Part shown: positions 1 to 15,400 of the stretch, one piece after another | Numbering within the stretch: the first letter of the stretch is position 1 | Layout of the letters: each line of letters starts with the position of its first letter | From: Persicaria tinctoria | Lineage: Eukaryota > Streptophyta > Magnoliopsida > Caryophyllales > Polygonaceae | DNA length: 64,000 nucleotides | Assembly (NCBI GenBank): GCA_037127255.1 | Contig: JBANSL010000004.1 | Span: 5,208,001-5,272,000, forward strand | Direction: 5' to 3' | Translations under genes and position numbers: made by a program | The notes under the pieces: generated by a model | Seen by the model: the letters and a program-made list of their open reading frames with translations, nothing else | Told to the model about the DNA's origin: nothing | Database searches by the model: none

Positions 1-1930
<1,930 letters not shown>

Positions 1931-2524
1931 TTGGTGCTAACTTTTACATGTGCACTGGATGGCCGGACAAGGCATTGCAAAAATGATCTGCAAGACTATT
2001 TTTGTGGCTTGTTCGTACAGAAAAGTCTATTAACCAGCAACCATTGGATCAACATGCTCTACAGGAAAGCAAATGCCCAATATGTGGAGCTACAAAGCAA
2101 CAATTTGTTACGCCTCTTTAAAGTCCCCAGCAGATCAGAAGGTGTGATTTGCAGGCTCACCTCTGGATCTTGTCAGCAGGCTCAAACATGCGCAGCTTTG
2201 GTTGCTACGGCCTGGGCGGAGGACTCGGGCATAACGACCTCGGTGAATGGTCAAATAAGGATCAGCGGGCACAAGACCCCTCCCCCGAAGCGTTGGCAGA
2301 CTGTAGGTGGTGTAAGGAAAGGAGCCTACTTGCTACGCGGCACATCGAATCGAGTTCCGGGTGATATCCAAGTTTCCTTGACTATGGACGAGCTATACAA
2401 TGCACTCTCGGCCATTAAAGATCCACACTCGGGAGAGAAGGTTACTAAGTATTTTGCGCAGATCTCGGAAAATGAGGTAGACGAGGCCAATTCGGCGGAC
2501 GATGAAACATACACGCCTGGCTGA
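1931..2524 (+). CDS. Unrecognised open reading frame, 197 codons
   Basis: I do not recognise this protein. The first ~60 codons look like chance reading of AT-rich DNA. The part after about residue 70 has more balanced composition and an acidic, serine-rich tail ending near DDETYTPG. A different frame near 2068-2100 briefly reads a CxxC-type stretch (CPICG) followed by a stop, which hints at a broken or captured gene fragment. It lies between TA-bounded repeats and has no visible promoter or introns that I can define. It may be a remnant exon of a gene carried by a repeat. Confidence 0.22.
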   Translation: MVLTFTCALDGRTRHCKNDLQDYFCGLFVQKSLLTSNHWINMLYRKANAQYVELQSNNLLRLFKVPSRSEGVICRLTSGSCQQAQTCAALVATAWAEDSGITTSVNGQIRISGHKTPPPKRWQTVGGVRKGAYLLRGTSNRVPGDIQVSLTMDELYNALSAIKDPHSGEKVTKYFAQISENEVDEANSADDETYTPG

Positions 2525-3240
2525 TGTGTGGGTGTCTGAAGGCTTTGCGAGGTGCAGGGTGACAAGATTATTTGCTGTCATGAGGTTGTTTGCTGTCATA
2601 TTATTTTTGCTGTCATAAAATTCGTTGGTTTCATATCTTACAACTGTGAGAGGTTTGTTTGCTTTTGTATTTAATTTGGTGGGCAAATGTAACGAGTGTG
2701 GGCCGGGCTAGGACACGTGGGCCTTAATGGGTTTATTTGAGTGGGTTTGACTTTTCTACCCCAATCCGGTTTGTGGTCCTCCGATAATGGGTTTTGGCTC
2801 CCTTTAAAATAACATATATAGATGTGGGCTTATATGTTATTTTATTGTGGTCAGCTTAGATCCTTTTTATTTCGGTACCATTAAAATGGATTGGGGTAGA
2901 TAGTGTAGTGTAAAATAGAGGGATAGATCCTTAGAGCACGATTGTTTCTTTTACGGTAAGACCCCTTGTTTGGACTTATCTTTTTGTTCTCGTGGTTTAA
3001 CCACCATATCTATATATTTACCGGTTCAGGACATATGTATGTTGTTTTCCAGCCATCCCTTCACAGCTTCGCCTTCGAGGCTCCTCGGTGTCACCTTAGT
3101 CACCGCTCGGTGTCGCCCTTGGCCCAAATTTTTTTTTTTTTTTTTGTAATGTATGTTATTTTTACACTTTTGAATGTTATATGATAAGGAACAAGTATTT
3201 GATTCTCTATATCTATTCTAGCTTTTATCAAAGATTTAAA
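2525..3240. other. Non-coding DNA with retroelement-like composition
   Basis: There is no gene. Short GGGCC-rich and TTTAAAATAACATATATAG motifs near 2700-2830 resemble a promoter/LTR-type stretch, but I found no second copy or target duplication. A short poly-T run lies at about 3130-3145. Confidence 0.3.
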
Positions 3241-3310
3241 AGCCTATTAGCTCAAATGGTAGAGCAATGTACTTATGTGCAGAGATGTGGGATCGACTCA
3301 TACATAGGCT
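3241..3310 (+). repeat. tRNA-like left arm of cassette copy 1
   Basis: Seventy bases. The first seven (AGCCTAT) pair perfectly with the last seven (ATAGGCT). A D-arm-like GCTC/GAGC pair and an A-box-like TAGCTCAAATGGTAGAG are present. The T-arm region is degenerate (GGGATCGACTC), so this is probably not a functional tRNA gene but a tRNA-derived sequence. Confidence 0.55.
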
Positions 3311-3669
3311 AAATTGCTTAATTTTAATAGTTTGTATTATTTTCTGATAAAAGTTCAATTCAAAATCTTAACTGTGCATCTCATAATCTTAATCTTGCAC
3401 TTTATCACTTTATTTATGCACTTTATAATCTTAATTGTGCACTTCGTATTATTATTCCTACATTATCATTTTATTCTCGCACTTTATCATTTTATTTATG
3501 CAATTTATAATCTTAATCGTGCTTTTCATAATCTTATTCATGCACAATTCATATTAATATTCTTGCACTTTATCATTTTATTTATACATTTTATAATCTT
3601 AATTGTGCACTTTACAATCTTATTCTTGCACTTTATCATTTTATTCATGCACTTTATATTCTTAATTAT

Positions 3670-4285
3670 TTTATTTGCACAACATAATATTAGATTTGCA
3701 CAACTTAAAGTTATATTTGCACAATATAATGTTATATTCACACAACATAATATTATATGTGCACAACGTAACATTATATTATTAGATATGCACAACATAA
3801 TGTTACATTTGCAAAACATAGTGTTATATTTGCACAACTTAAAGTTATATTTGCACAATATAATGTTATATTCGCACAACATAATATTATATGTGCACAA
3901 CGTAACATTATATTATTAGATATGCACAACATAATGTTACATTTGCAAAACATAGTGTTATATTTGCACAACTTAAAGTTATATTTGCACAATATAATGT
4001 TATATTCGCACAACATAATATTATATGTGCGCAACGTAACATTATATTATTAGATATGCACAACATAATGTTACATTTGCAAAACATAGTGTTATATTTG
4101 CACAACTTAAAGTTATATTTGCACAATATAATGTTATATTCGCACAACATAATATTATATGTGCACAACGTAACATTATATTATTAGATATGCACAACAT
4201 AATGTTACATTTGCAAAACATAGTGTTATATTTGCACACCATAATGTTATATTTACACATCGTAATGTTATATACGCATTATTTC
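3670..4285. repeat. Tandem array, 134-bp period, TTGCACAA-type units
   Basis: The phrase ATTAGATATGCACAACATAA recurs every 134 bp, about four copies with few differences. Each unit is itself built from roughly 20-bp sub-units of the form TTTGCACAACxTAAxxTTATA. The flanks (3310-3670) contain looser TTGCACTTTATCATTTTAT units. Long reading frames across the array on both strands come from its period and composition, not from a gene. Confidence 0.85.
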
Positions 4286-4370
4286 ATCTTATTTGTGCAC
4301 ATTATCATTTTATTATTGCACTTTATAATCTTATTCATGAACGGGAACACAAAAAAAAGCAACCATAAAT

Positions 4371-4444
4371 AGCTTATGCGGGATTTTGAACTCGAACCTT
4401 TGTGTATGGGCACATCACTATACCATTTTTTGAGCTAATAGGCT
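4371..4444 (-). repeat. tRNA-like right arm of cassette copy 1
   Basis: Read on the minus strand it starts AGCCTATTAGCTCAAAAAAT and carries a B-box-like GGTTCGAGTTC. Six of seven end bases still pair (AGCCTAT with ATAAGCT). It is the inverted partner of 3241-3310. Confidence 0.5.

Positions 4445-6880
<2,436 letters not shown>

Positions 6881-6968
<88 letters not shown>
6881..6968. repeat. (TA)n microsatellite, about 88 bp
   Basis: A pure TA tract between the right TIR of element B and the left TIR of element C. Confidence 0.97.
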
Positions 6969-6972
<4 letters not shown>

Positions 6973-7571
6973 GAGGTTAAAGTGAAAATGGGGCTTAAAG
7001 TGAAAAAAATGCTTAAAGTGAAAATGAGGTAAATTAAACGCGCTGGACACCAACGTTGCACTCGGACTCACGCAGCGTTGCACTCGGACTCACGCACCCA
7101 CACCCACGTCGAGCCACCTCCGGCCACCAGCGACCAGCCGCCCTCGAGCCCACCCCGGTGCGCAACCCCCGAGCCCTGGACTGGCCTGGTTCGAGCCATC
7201 TGCTGCCCCGACGCGCCCCCTCATCGCAGCACCGTCGAGCCACCAGCAGCGTCGGTTTTCGCCCTCCCACGCCACCCACGAGCCACCTCCGGCCACCAGC
7301 CCCAACCAGCTCGAACCCCCTCCCTCAGGCGCACCCCCCGAGCCCGGAACCCCCATGGTTCGAGCCCAGCCGAGCCCACACCGAGCCCATCTTCCCCAAC
7401 AACGCTAATCGGTACTTTTGGCTCGGAATACCTTCGAAATCCCGATTTTGCTCCTTGTTTCAACTCGAATTTGGTATGATTTCTAACCCTAAACTTGTTT
7501 ATTACATCTATTTAGATTGTTTGAATGATTTAGGTTGAGATTGAAAACCTAGGGTTTGATTTAGGAGCGGA

Positions 7572-8050
7572 AATTGGGGCTTTTTGCCAAAAGCCAAATT
7601 GATTGAAATTGATGATATGGTTGTGTTGTTGGGTTGATTTTGAGCTAATTTTATGTTCATATCATTGTCAAATTGTTTATGGATCATGAGCTAATTGAAT
7701 TTTAGAATTTTAGATTGCGATATGCTTTAGAATTTGGGGCTTTTTGCCAAAAGCCAAATTGATTGAAATTGATGATATGGTTGTGTTGTTGGGTTGATTT
7801 TGAGCTAATTTCATGTTCATATCATTGTCAAATTGTTTATGGATCATTAGCTAATTGGATTTTAGAATTTTATATTGCGGTATGTTTTAGAATTTGGGGC
7901 TTTTTGCCAAAAGCAAAATTGACTGAAATTGATGATATGGTTGTGTTGTTGGGTTGATTTGGAGCTAATTTCGTCTTCATAGCATCGTCAAATTGTTTAT
8001 GTATCATGATCTAATTGGATTTTAGAATTTTATTGCGATATGCTTTAGGT
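7572..8050. repeat. 160-bp tandem repeat, three copies
   Basis: The phrase GGGGCTTTTTGCCAAAAGCC (third copy AAGCA) starts at 7576, 7736 and 7896, exactly 160 bp apart. The unit continues through a GATATGGTTGTGTTGTTGGG stretch. Its composition is intron-like, and it sits just after a possible captured first exon, so it may be a captured intron that was amplified in place. Confidence 0.9.
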
Positions 8051-8089
8051 CGATTAGGTTCTTCTATTTTAGCATGAAAATCATAATTT

Positions 8090-8786
8090 AGCCTATTAGC
8101 TCAATTGGTAGAGCAATGTGCATTTGCACAAAGATGTGGGTTCAAATCCCACATAGGTTACATAATAGACAAGAGCGCAAAAATTGCAAATTGTTAATCA
8201 TGCACATTATAATCTTAGTTATGCACAATTGTATACTACTTTTGCACAATCCTATCTTACTTTTGCACAATTGTATTATTAGATATGCACAACATAATGT
8301 TACATTTGCAAAACATAGTGTTATATTTGCACAACTTAAAGTTATATTTTGCACAATATAATGTTATATTCGCACAACATAATATTATATGTGCACAACG
8401 TAACATTATATTATTAGATATGCACAACATAATGTTACATTTGCAAAACATAGTGTTATATTTGCACAACTTAAAGTTATATTTGCACAAGATAATATTA
8501 TATGTGCACAACGTAACATTATATTATTAGATATGCACAATATAATGTTACATTTGCAAAATATGGTGTTATATTTGCACAACTTAAAGTTATATTTGCA
8601 CAATATAATGTTATATATGCATTATATCATCTTATTTGTGCACATTATCATTTTATTATTGCACTTTATAATCTTATTCATGAAGGGGAACACAAAAAAA
8701 GCAACTACAAATAGCTTATGCGGGATTCTGAACTCGAACCTTTGTGCATGAGCACATCACTATACCATTTTTTGAGCTAATAGGCT
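8090..8786. repeat. Cassette with inverted tRNA-like ends (copy 2)
   Basis: The left arm 8090-8159 (plus) is the best preserved tRNA-like unit. It has AGCCTAT/ATAGGTT ends, GCTC/GAGC, a TGTGC..GCACA hairpin, and a perfect T-arm GTGGG-TTCAAAT-CCCAC with a B-box GGTTCAAATCC. The anticodon loop would be too short for a normal tRNA. The right arm is 8713-8786 on the minus strand. The interior holds about two and a half 134-bp array units (about 8275-8610). The arms match copy 1 closely, while the array copy number differs. Confidence 0.7.
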
Positions 8787-9322
8787 TTTAATGGCACGTG
8801 TTGCATTAAAGTACAAAACTGTCATAAAATAGCGGTCCATAAAGAAATTTTTTGGTAGGACACATTATGAAAATGAACATTTATAAATAATAACATTTAT
8901 TGTATTATTTGTTCACTTTATATTTTGTAATCTCATCTTTTTCCCTTTTTAAAATAAAGACAAAAATTGTGATGTAACATTCTTGTTGTATTTTTTTAAT
9001 ATTATAGTTGCACCTAACAATATTATTTCAAATAAAAATTACGGGCTAAAATCTGTAATTTTCATAATTGAAATAAGGGCAATATTCGTAAGAATGGAAA
9101 GTTTGGGGGGCGTGTGAAATTTACCCCATAATTAGGGTCATTTAACTATTTTCCCATTACTCATAAAATTAGGCCCATTTACATCAAAATTAGGCCCATT
9201 TAGTAATTACTCATTTAATTATGCCCATTTACCTTTAAATTAGGCCCATTTACATCCAAATTAGACTATTTTCACTTTAAGAGGGATTTTCATCTTAAGC
9301 CCCATTTTCATTTGAACCTTTA

Positions 9323-9569
<247 letters not shown>

Positions 9570-9570
<1 letters not shown>

Positions 9571-10050
9571 AAGATTGACATACCCAACGGGACACAAGAA
9601 CTAACTTGACTCGAACTCCTGTGTGTTGAGATAAGCAACGTAGGTCATTTTGAGTCGAGCTCTAGCGTGCTGAATGAGAGCCACGCTAACTAATCTGTGT
9701 TCTATCGTGCCCAGCGGGACACGAGAACACACTTGACTCGAACTCTAGCGTGCTGAGATAAGCCACATGAGTTATTTTGAGTAGAGCTCTAGCAGGCTCA
9801 ACGAGTCATGCGAGCTATTTCGTGTTCTATCGTGCCCAACGGGACACAAGAACACACTTGACTCGAACTCCAACATGTTAGATAAGCAACGCGAGTTATT
9901 TTGAGTGAAGCTCTAGCAAGCTCAACGAGCCATGCGAGCTATTTTGTGTTCTTTCATGCCCAACGGGACACGAGAACACACTTGACTCGAACTCCAACGT
10001 GTTGAGATAAGTCACGCCAGTTATTTTGCTTCGAGCTCTAGCAAATATAT
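9570..10050. repeat. Tandem repeat, period about 124-127 bp
   Basis: CCCAACGGGACACAAGAAC-like phrases start at 9583, 9710, 9835 and 9959. Each unit also contains TTGACTCGAACTC and GAGCTCTAGC. The units differ by several substitutions, so the array is not very recent. Confidence 0.85.
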
Positions 10051-10213
10051 AAATTAATAGCGGGAAACCCCCATTAATTTATATCAGCTATATAAATATA
10101 GTCAAGGACGTTATCTTAATTCCATTACAATCAAGAAGATGTTGAAGGTATTTTTTAGAAGCAAACTCAGGATTACCCGGAGACACCCCATCAGTGTTCA
10201 CTCCTTAACTCAA

Positions 10214-10530
10214 CTAGCTGTAGGTATTAGGTACCCACCAATATATAAGCATCTCCTCCCATTTGGGTTGAGACAACTCATCTAGGCTAAGGCAACCCCT
10301 AATTAAAGGCCTTGTCAAACTCAACCATGGAGTTGGGTCATCAAACACCAACCCATTCCTCCATTTCCATAGCCACCACACTAGTAGCAAACATGGATGA
10401 CCAGAGCAATGCCCATGTATAGTTTGGTGAGGTTCTTCTCTAGTCACAACGTACTCATGCTCAAGTCTCAATCAAACTTGCTTGATTCGAGAACAATCAC
10501 GGAGAAGATGGGTGAGATCCTCCAATGCAT
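10214..10530 (-). pseudogene. LINE (non-LTR retrotransposon) reverse transcriptase C-terminal fragment
   Basis: On the minus strand the frame reads HLLRDCSRIKQV, a stop, then WWLWKWRNGLVFDDPTPW. In plant LINE proteins, H.LRDC..A..VW is the end of the zf-RVT zinc-binding region and W.IWK.RN..VF follows about 40 residues later. Only this C-terminal piece remains and it has an in-frame stop. No catalytic RT motifs are present in the window nearby. Confidence 0.6.
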
Positions 10531-10531
10531 T

Positions 10532-10940
10532 TATTAAATCACGGTGGATCATATGATGTGGGGGTCACACGCCCAAGCGTACATGCGCTAACCAAGTCGA
10601 ACACACAAACCGAGTAGGTTACATCCCACTCACTTATGTACATTCCATGTGGGATACTATCCAACTAGACCAACCAACTAGGCCAGGAATCCAAACCACA
10701 CCGCACCTAGTCGAACTTGGCTCTGATATCATATTAAATCGCAGTGGGTCATACGACGTGGGGGTCGGGGAGGGGGGTCAGATGCCCAAGCGCACATGCG
10801 CTAACCAAGTCGAACACACAAGTCGAGTGAGATTCCATCCTAAAACTAATTGGTGTTAGGATGGGTAGTTCACCCACTTATATACAAGGATTGGATTCAC
10901 CGTATTTTCCGGGATACTGTCCCACTTTATACTGTTAACA
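10532..10940 (-). mobile_element. TRIM-like short LTR element
   Basis: Two related direct repeats, about 10532-10665 and 10732-10940, share GATGTGGGGGTC, CATGCGCTAACCAAGTCGAA and the stretch around CACTTATxTACA. Between them lies GGCTCTGATATCA (10719-10731). On the minus strand this is TGATATCAGAGCC, close to the initiator-methionine tRNA primer-binding site TGGTATCAGAGC, directly beside the repeat. The layout LTR-PBS-short interior-LTR without coding is that of a TRIM. Exact ends and the TSD are not clear. Confidence 0.5.
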
Positions 10941-12030
10941 TCATTAATTACCATTACAAACTACACATGCAACATCCCTAATTAACAAGGAGTCGACGAC
11001 ATCTCTCAGTAAGGAACTTAGGGCATCTTTAACGGGTCATTTGTAGTATCGATACTATAATTAATATGAATAAAAAATTGTAAACATGGCAAGTATCGGA
11101 AGTTGAGATACTAGAGCAAGTATCCGGGTTAGTATCGCAAGTAATTATGGCATATACAGATTATGTCAGTATTTGGATTTTTTTATTCTGGTGCAAGGCC
11201 TCAAACGGCGTCGTTCAAAGGGGTAGAGCAAGTCAAACACAATGGGTGTGTATGGCTGATATATAAGCAGGAAATTATTAGCTGTTAAAAAAATAAACAG
11301 GTTTAAACGGTGTATGGGAATAACAAATAAACTTTAGTCAGTTAAAAAAAGAGTTTATAAATAAGCTGCAGATTGAAGCTTATTTTGAGGTTTATATTCC
11401 ATAATTACTATTTTACCCCTTCTCTTTTATCTTATTTGGTTTGAAAGTACCACAATACCCCTAATAAAAACCAAATAAACTCCACTTTTTATAAATAAAC
11501 TGTTTTTCGTCCCATACGGAGTTTATATTTTTTCATAAATTTTTAACTACTTTTACCAACAGTTTATAAATTTTTACCTTGTTTATAATTTTAGTCAATT
11601 TATTAACACCGTCCCATACGAACCCAATGTATTGGACTAATGTGGTCTGACACCAATCTCAACTGGTGGAACACGTGTTGCATGCGGGCGGGCTGCTCAT
11701 TGATGGTTGACAAGTGGAAGGCGGAGATGTAGCCTGATGCTAGTATATTTTTATTTATAATATATGTAATTTTCGACTTTAAAAATGTAAAATAAAAAAA
11801 TAAAAATAAAAATCAATTCATTTTTCTCTATCCATAGACACCAATTTTGAATATGTTTGACCAGATTTAAAAAAATATATATTTTTATTTGAAAATAATA
11901 TATGTATAATAATACCCAAATTTTTTTTTAATTATCTTTCATTCGTAATAATTACATTTTGAAGAATTTATTTTATATTTAAGAAATGAGATTAACTTAA
12001 TAATAATATTTTAATAATAAAGGTTAAATA
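10941..12030. other. AT-rich intergenic DNA with one MITE
   Basis: I see no gene. It contains the MITE at 11244-11630 and AT-rich sequence after 11740. Confidence 0.4.
11244..11630. mobile_element. MITE-like element, GGGT(T/G)(C/T)GTATGG ends
   Basis: The left end GGGTGTGTATGG and the right end, on the minus strand, GGGTTCGTATGGGACGG form short TIRs. The interior is rich in TTTATAAAT/AATAAAC stretches able to fold back. I could not find a convincing TSD, so the superfamily (hAT-like is possible) is open. Confidence 0.4.
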
Positions 12031-12266
12031 CTCCCTCCGTTCGGCAAAACTTGTCGTTTACTATTCATGCACGCTTTTTTACAACGATAAAAACTATATA
12101 AAATATTTATTTTTTTATAATTTTTTTTAACAAGTTTGTACTTATTAATAATAACTACGAAGTTGTTAAAAAAATTATTTAAAAAACTCGATATTTTATA
12201 TAGTTTTTATCTCCTAAAAAAGCGTGCATGAATAGTAAAGTGTGAAGTTTTTCCGAACGGAGATAG
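12031..12266. mobile_element. Stowaway-like MITE with TA duplication
   Basis: The left end is CTCCCTCCGTTCGGCAAAAC and the right end on the minus strand is CTATCTCCGTTCGGAAAAAC, flanked by TA on both sides. The TIR extends inward through TTTACTATTCATGCACGCTT and AAAAACTATATAAAATAT, so almost the whole 236 bp folds into a hairpin. Confidence 0.85.
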
Positions 12267-12348
12267 TATAATAATATAATCGAGAATGAGAGTAATTATT
12301 GAAGAGAGGTATATTTGTAAATTGAATTGGTAGAAAATGATGAGTTTT

Positions 12349-12460
12349 GGGATACTAGAGATGTTATTGATAAAGTGATGAAAATAAGAATGGGATGCTA
12401 GGATGATGTGGCGGAAATAGAAAAATAAAATATTAGTATTTCTAATATCTCTAGTATCCC
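12349..12460. mobile_element. Very small fold-back MITE (112 bp) at the P450 3' end
   Basis: GGGATACTAGAGAT at the left and, on the minus strand, GGGATACTAGAGATATTA at the right are inverted copies. No clear TSD. The reading frame of the adjacent P450 runs into this element and takes its stop codon from it. Confidence 0.5.
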
Positions 12461-15400
12461 TCGATAAACATGGAACTTGAAATCTTCTTTTTTTTCTTTT
12501 TTTTTATAAATATAAAGGACCTTGAAAAATGAGCACAAATTATTAAGGCTAATAAAGTCAAAGCTAAGAGGCAAATCGACCATACAAGGACGAGGCTTAC
12601 AAATCGCATTAAGGTGTTTGCTTTTAGTTATGGTGATCCCACCGGCGCCCATCGAGATCTCCTCCATGTCCACCACCCCACCCTCCGCGCTCTCGAACTC
12701 GAAGCACTGAATCAGTGTGGCCAACGCCAGCATCATGGTCCGCATCGCGAGGTTCGAGCCGGGGCACACCCTCCTCCCCACGCCGAACGGGACGAACCTG
12801 TAGCCGAGCCCGGACTCCCCGGCCTCGAACCTCTCGGGCTTGTAAGCAAGTGGGTCCTCCCACACGTTCGGATCGCGGTGGATGGCCCACGCGTTGACTA
12901 GAAGTGTGGTGCCCTTGGGGACGTGGAAGCCTGCTATAGTGGTGTCCGTCGAGGAACAGTGGGGGACGAGGAGTGGGGCCACCGGGAAGAGGCGCAACGT
13001 CTCGTTGACCACGCAGCGGAGGAAGGGGAGGCTGGGGAGGTCGGAGTCGTCGACGAGGCGACCTGTGCCGATGCGGGAGTCGATCTCGGCTCGGGCCTTT
13101 TGGAAGGTGGTCGGGTGGTTCAGGAGGAGGGACATTGCCCATTCCATTGTGCGCGCGGAGGTATCGGTACCTGCCGTCAGCATCACCTGCATATACAAGA
13201 TATCAGTTCGGTGTTACACTTGATTATTTTGGGTATAAAATCACATTAAAAAAATTTATATTTATATTTTATATACTTATATTTACATGTTTATAAAATT
13301 TTATTACGAAAACTTTTTATTAAAAATTATGAACAATTAAAATATTAATTATTTTAGAAAATATTTTTTACATAGTACTGTATATATGTTTTTTTAAAAC
13401 ATATATTTTATTAATAAAAGTTTATAGACATGTTATTATAAGTTTATACAGTTAAATATAATTTTAAATTTTTTTTAATGTGAATTTATATTCGAAATAA
13501 TTAAACCGAGTGTAATATTGTTATAGGGGATCTAAAAGTGATATTTACGCACATGATTGTTTTTGTGGCAGTAGTTTGATGGTGACCAATTAATGAATGG
13601 ATGTGGAGATTACTGGATGATAATTTCAAGGGATAGGTTAGCTACTCTTTAACTTTGTATCTTCCTCTTTTAAGGTGGCGACTTTATTTAATTTGTGGAA
13701 GACATTTTTTGTGTAGTAACAAAGGAAAGAAAAATGGCACACGTATTACATGCTAACCATATAATTGGATGGAAATTTTATTTGCGGAGTACTATTATTC
13801 GCTTTATTTTGAAAAATATATTATATTTTATTATCTTCATTTTAAAAATATATCACATTTTATTATTTGCGGAGTATAAAATGAATGGACATATTTTTTA
13901 TTAAGTTTTACCATCCTTAAAAATATGCATAAATAACAAATCACATATTTTTAGAATAAAGATAATATAATACTTCCCTTGTCTCATATTAAATGTCATT
14001 TGTCTTTTTCTTCACGTTCTTTAATGAACGGAAAATTTTATAAAATATTATTTTTTTAATTAATTTTTTTTCACATATTATATACTTAATACTAACAAGT
14101 ATCAAATTATATAAAAAATTAATTAAAAAAATAATATTTTATTGAGTTTTTCGCTTCTTAAAAAATTTGTCGAAAAGCACAAAGACATTTAATTTGAGAC
14201 GAAAGGAGTACAACAAAAGTAAAATTTATTTTTATATGCTTTTTAAAAATATAAATTTATATAAAAACAGTAGGTAAAATAATTAAGGAAAATATAAGCA
14301 TATGTGGGCGCGAATCGAGAGGCTAAGTAGGATGAAGTATCCTCCAATCCGTCCTATTTTTTTAAGGAAAAATAGTAGGTAAAATATTATTATTTATCTT
14401 CTTGTACAATCCTTTTAATAGGGTATAAACACTGTAAAATATTATTTTTAATCATTTTAAAAAAATAAGTCAAATAAATTCCATTAAAAATAATATTTTA
14501 TAAAAAAAAATTCCCATTAAAATACGTGTCCAAAAGTCAAATGACTTTTATTTTGGAACAGATGGAGTAATATATTAATTACCACTCGGTTCATCGAACA
14601 TATTTTTTACTATTTACATGTTTTTTTTAAGTGATAAAATCCATATTAAATATCCATTTTTTATAAATATTTTATTATAATTTTACACTTTTTAATACTC
14701 CATCTGTTCGACAAAACTTGTCGTTTACTATTCACGTACGCCTTTTTAGAATGATAAAAACTATATAAAATATTCATTTTAAAAAAAAAATTTAACAAGT
14801 TTGTACTTATTAATAATAACTACGAAATTGTTAAAAAAATATTTAAAAAACTAGATATTTTATATAGTTTTTAGCTTCTAAAAAAATGTTCGTGAATGGT
14901 AAAACGTCAAGTTTTGCCGAACAAATTGAGCAATACATATCAAATCTATATGTAGTTTTTAATTTTAAAAATTTGATTAAAGAATACTACCTCCGTTCAA
15001 AAATACATTGCCTTTACTATTCACGCACGGTTTTTTAAGAAGGTAAAAACTATATAAAATATTAACTTTTTTATTAATTTTTTTTAATAATTATAAACTT
15101 ATTGATAATAAGTTTGTAAATATTAAAAATAAAAAAAAAATTAATATTTTATATAGTTTTTATCTATTAAAAAAAACATATTAAAAGTCAATTTATTTTT
15201 AGACATTTTAGGAGGTACTATTTACGGCAAACTCACCAATAAGATGCCCTTGAGAATGTCGTCCGAGAAGTACTCCGGCTCCGCCTTCTGCAACAGCAGC
15301 AGCTCTTCCGCCATCGATTTCATCTCACCGCCTCCGACTAATTGCATCTCTTTCCTTACACTGTCCAGCAAGCCTTGCAAGAACCGGTCCCGGCCCAGCC

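Larger units (their letters stand above)
3241..4444. repeat. Cassette with inverted tRNA-like ends and an internal AT-rich array (copy 1)
   Basis: The left end (3241-3310, plus) and the right end (4371-4444, minus) both begin AGCCTATTAGCTCA and are inverted copies of one another. Each looks like a degenerate tRNA. Between them lies AT-rich DNA made of TTGCACAA-type units, including an array with a period of 134 bp. A shorter second copy with the same layout sits at 8090-8786. I do not know a named family with this structure. A fold-back derived from two opposed SINE or tRNA insertions is one explanation. Confidence 0.7.

Noticed and set aside
3670..4285. A CRISPR-like repeat array
   Set aside because: The unit is a continuous tandem repeat without unique spacers and the context is a plant nuclear genome.
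3314..4372. Long frames on both strands through the TTGCACAA arrays, also at 8116-8751 and 55471-55981
   Set aside because: They repeat with the DNA period, are open on both strands, and consist of low-complexity C/N/I/L/Y residues. This is expected for an AT-rich tandem array without stops.
8090..8159. A functional tRNA gene
   Set aside because: The T-arm is perfect, but the acceptor has a wobble and a mismatch, the anticodon stem-loop is not of normal length, and the unit recurs as an inverted arm of a repeat.
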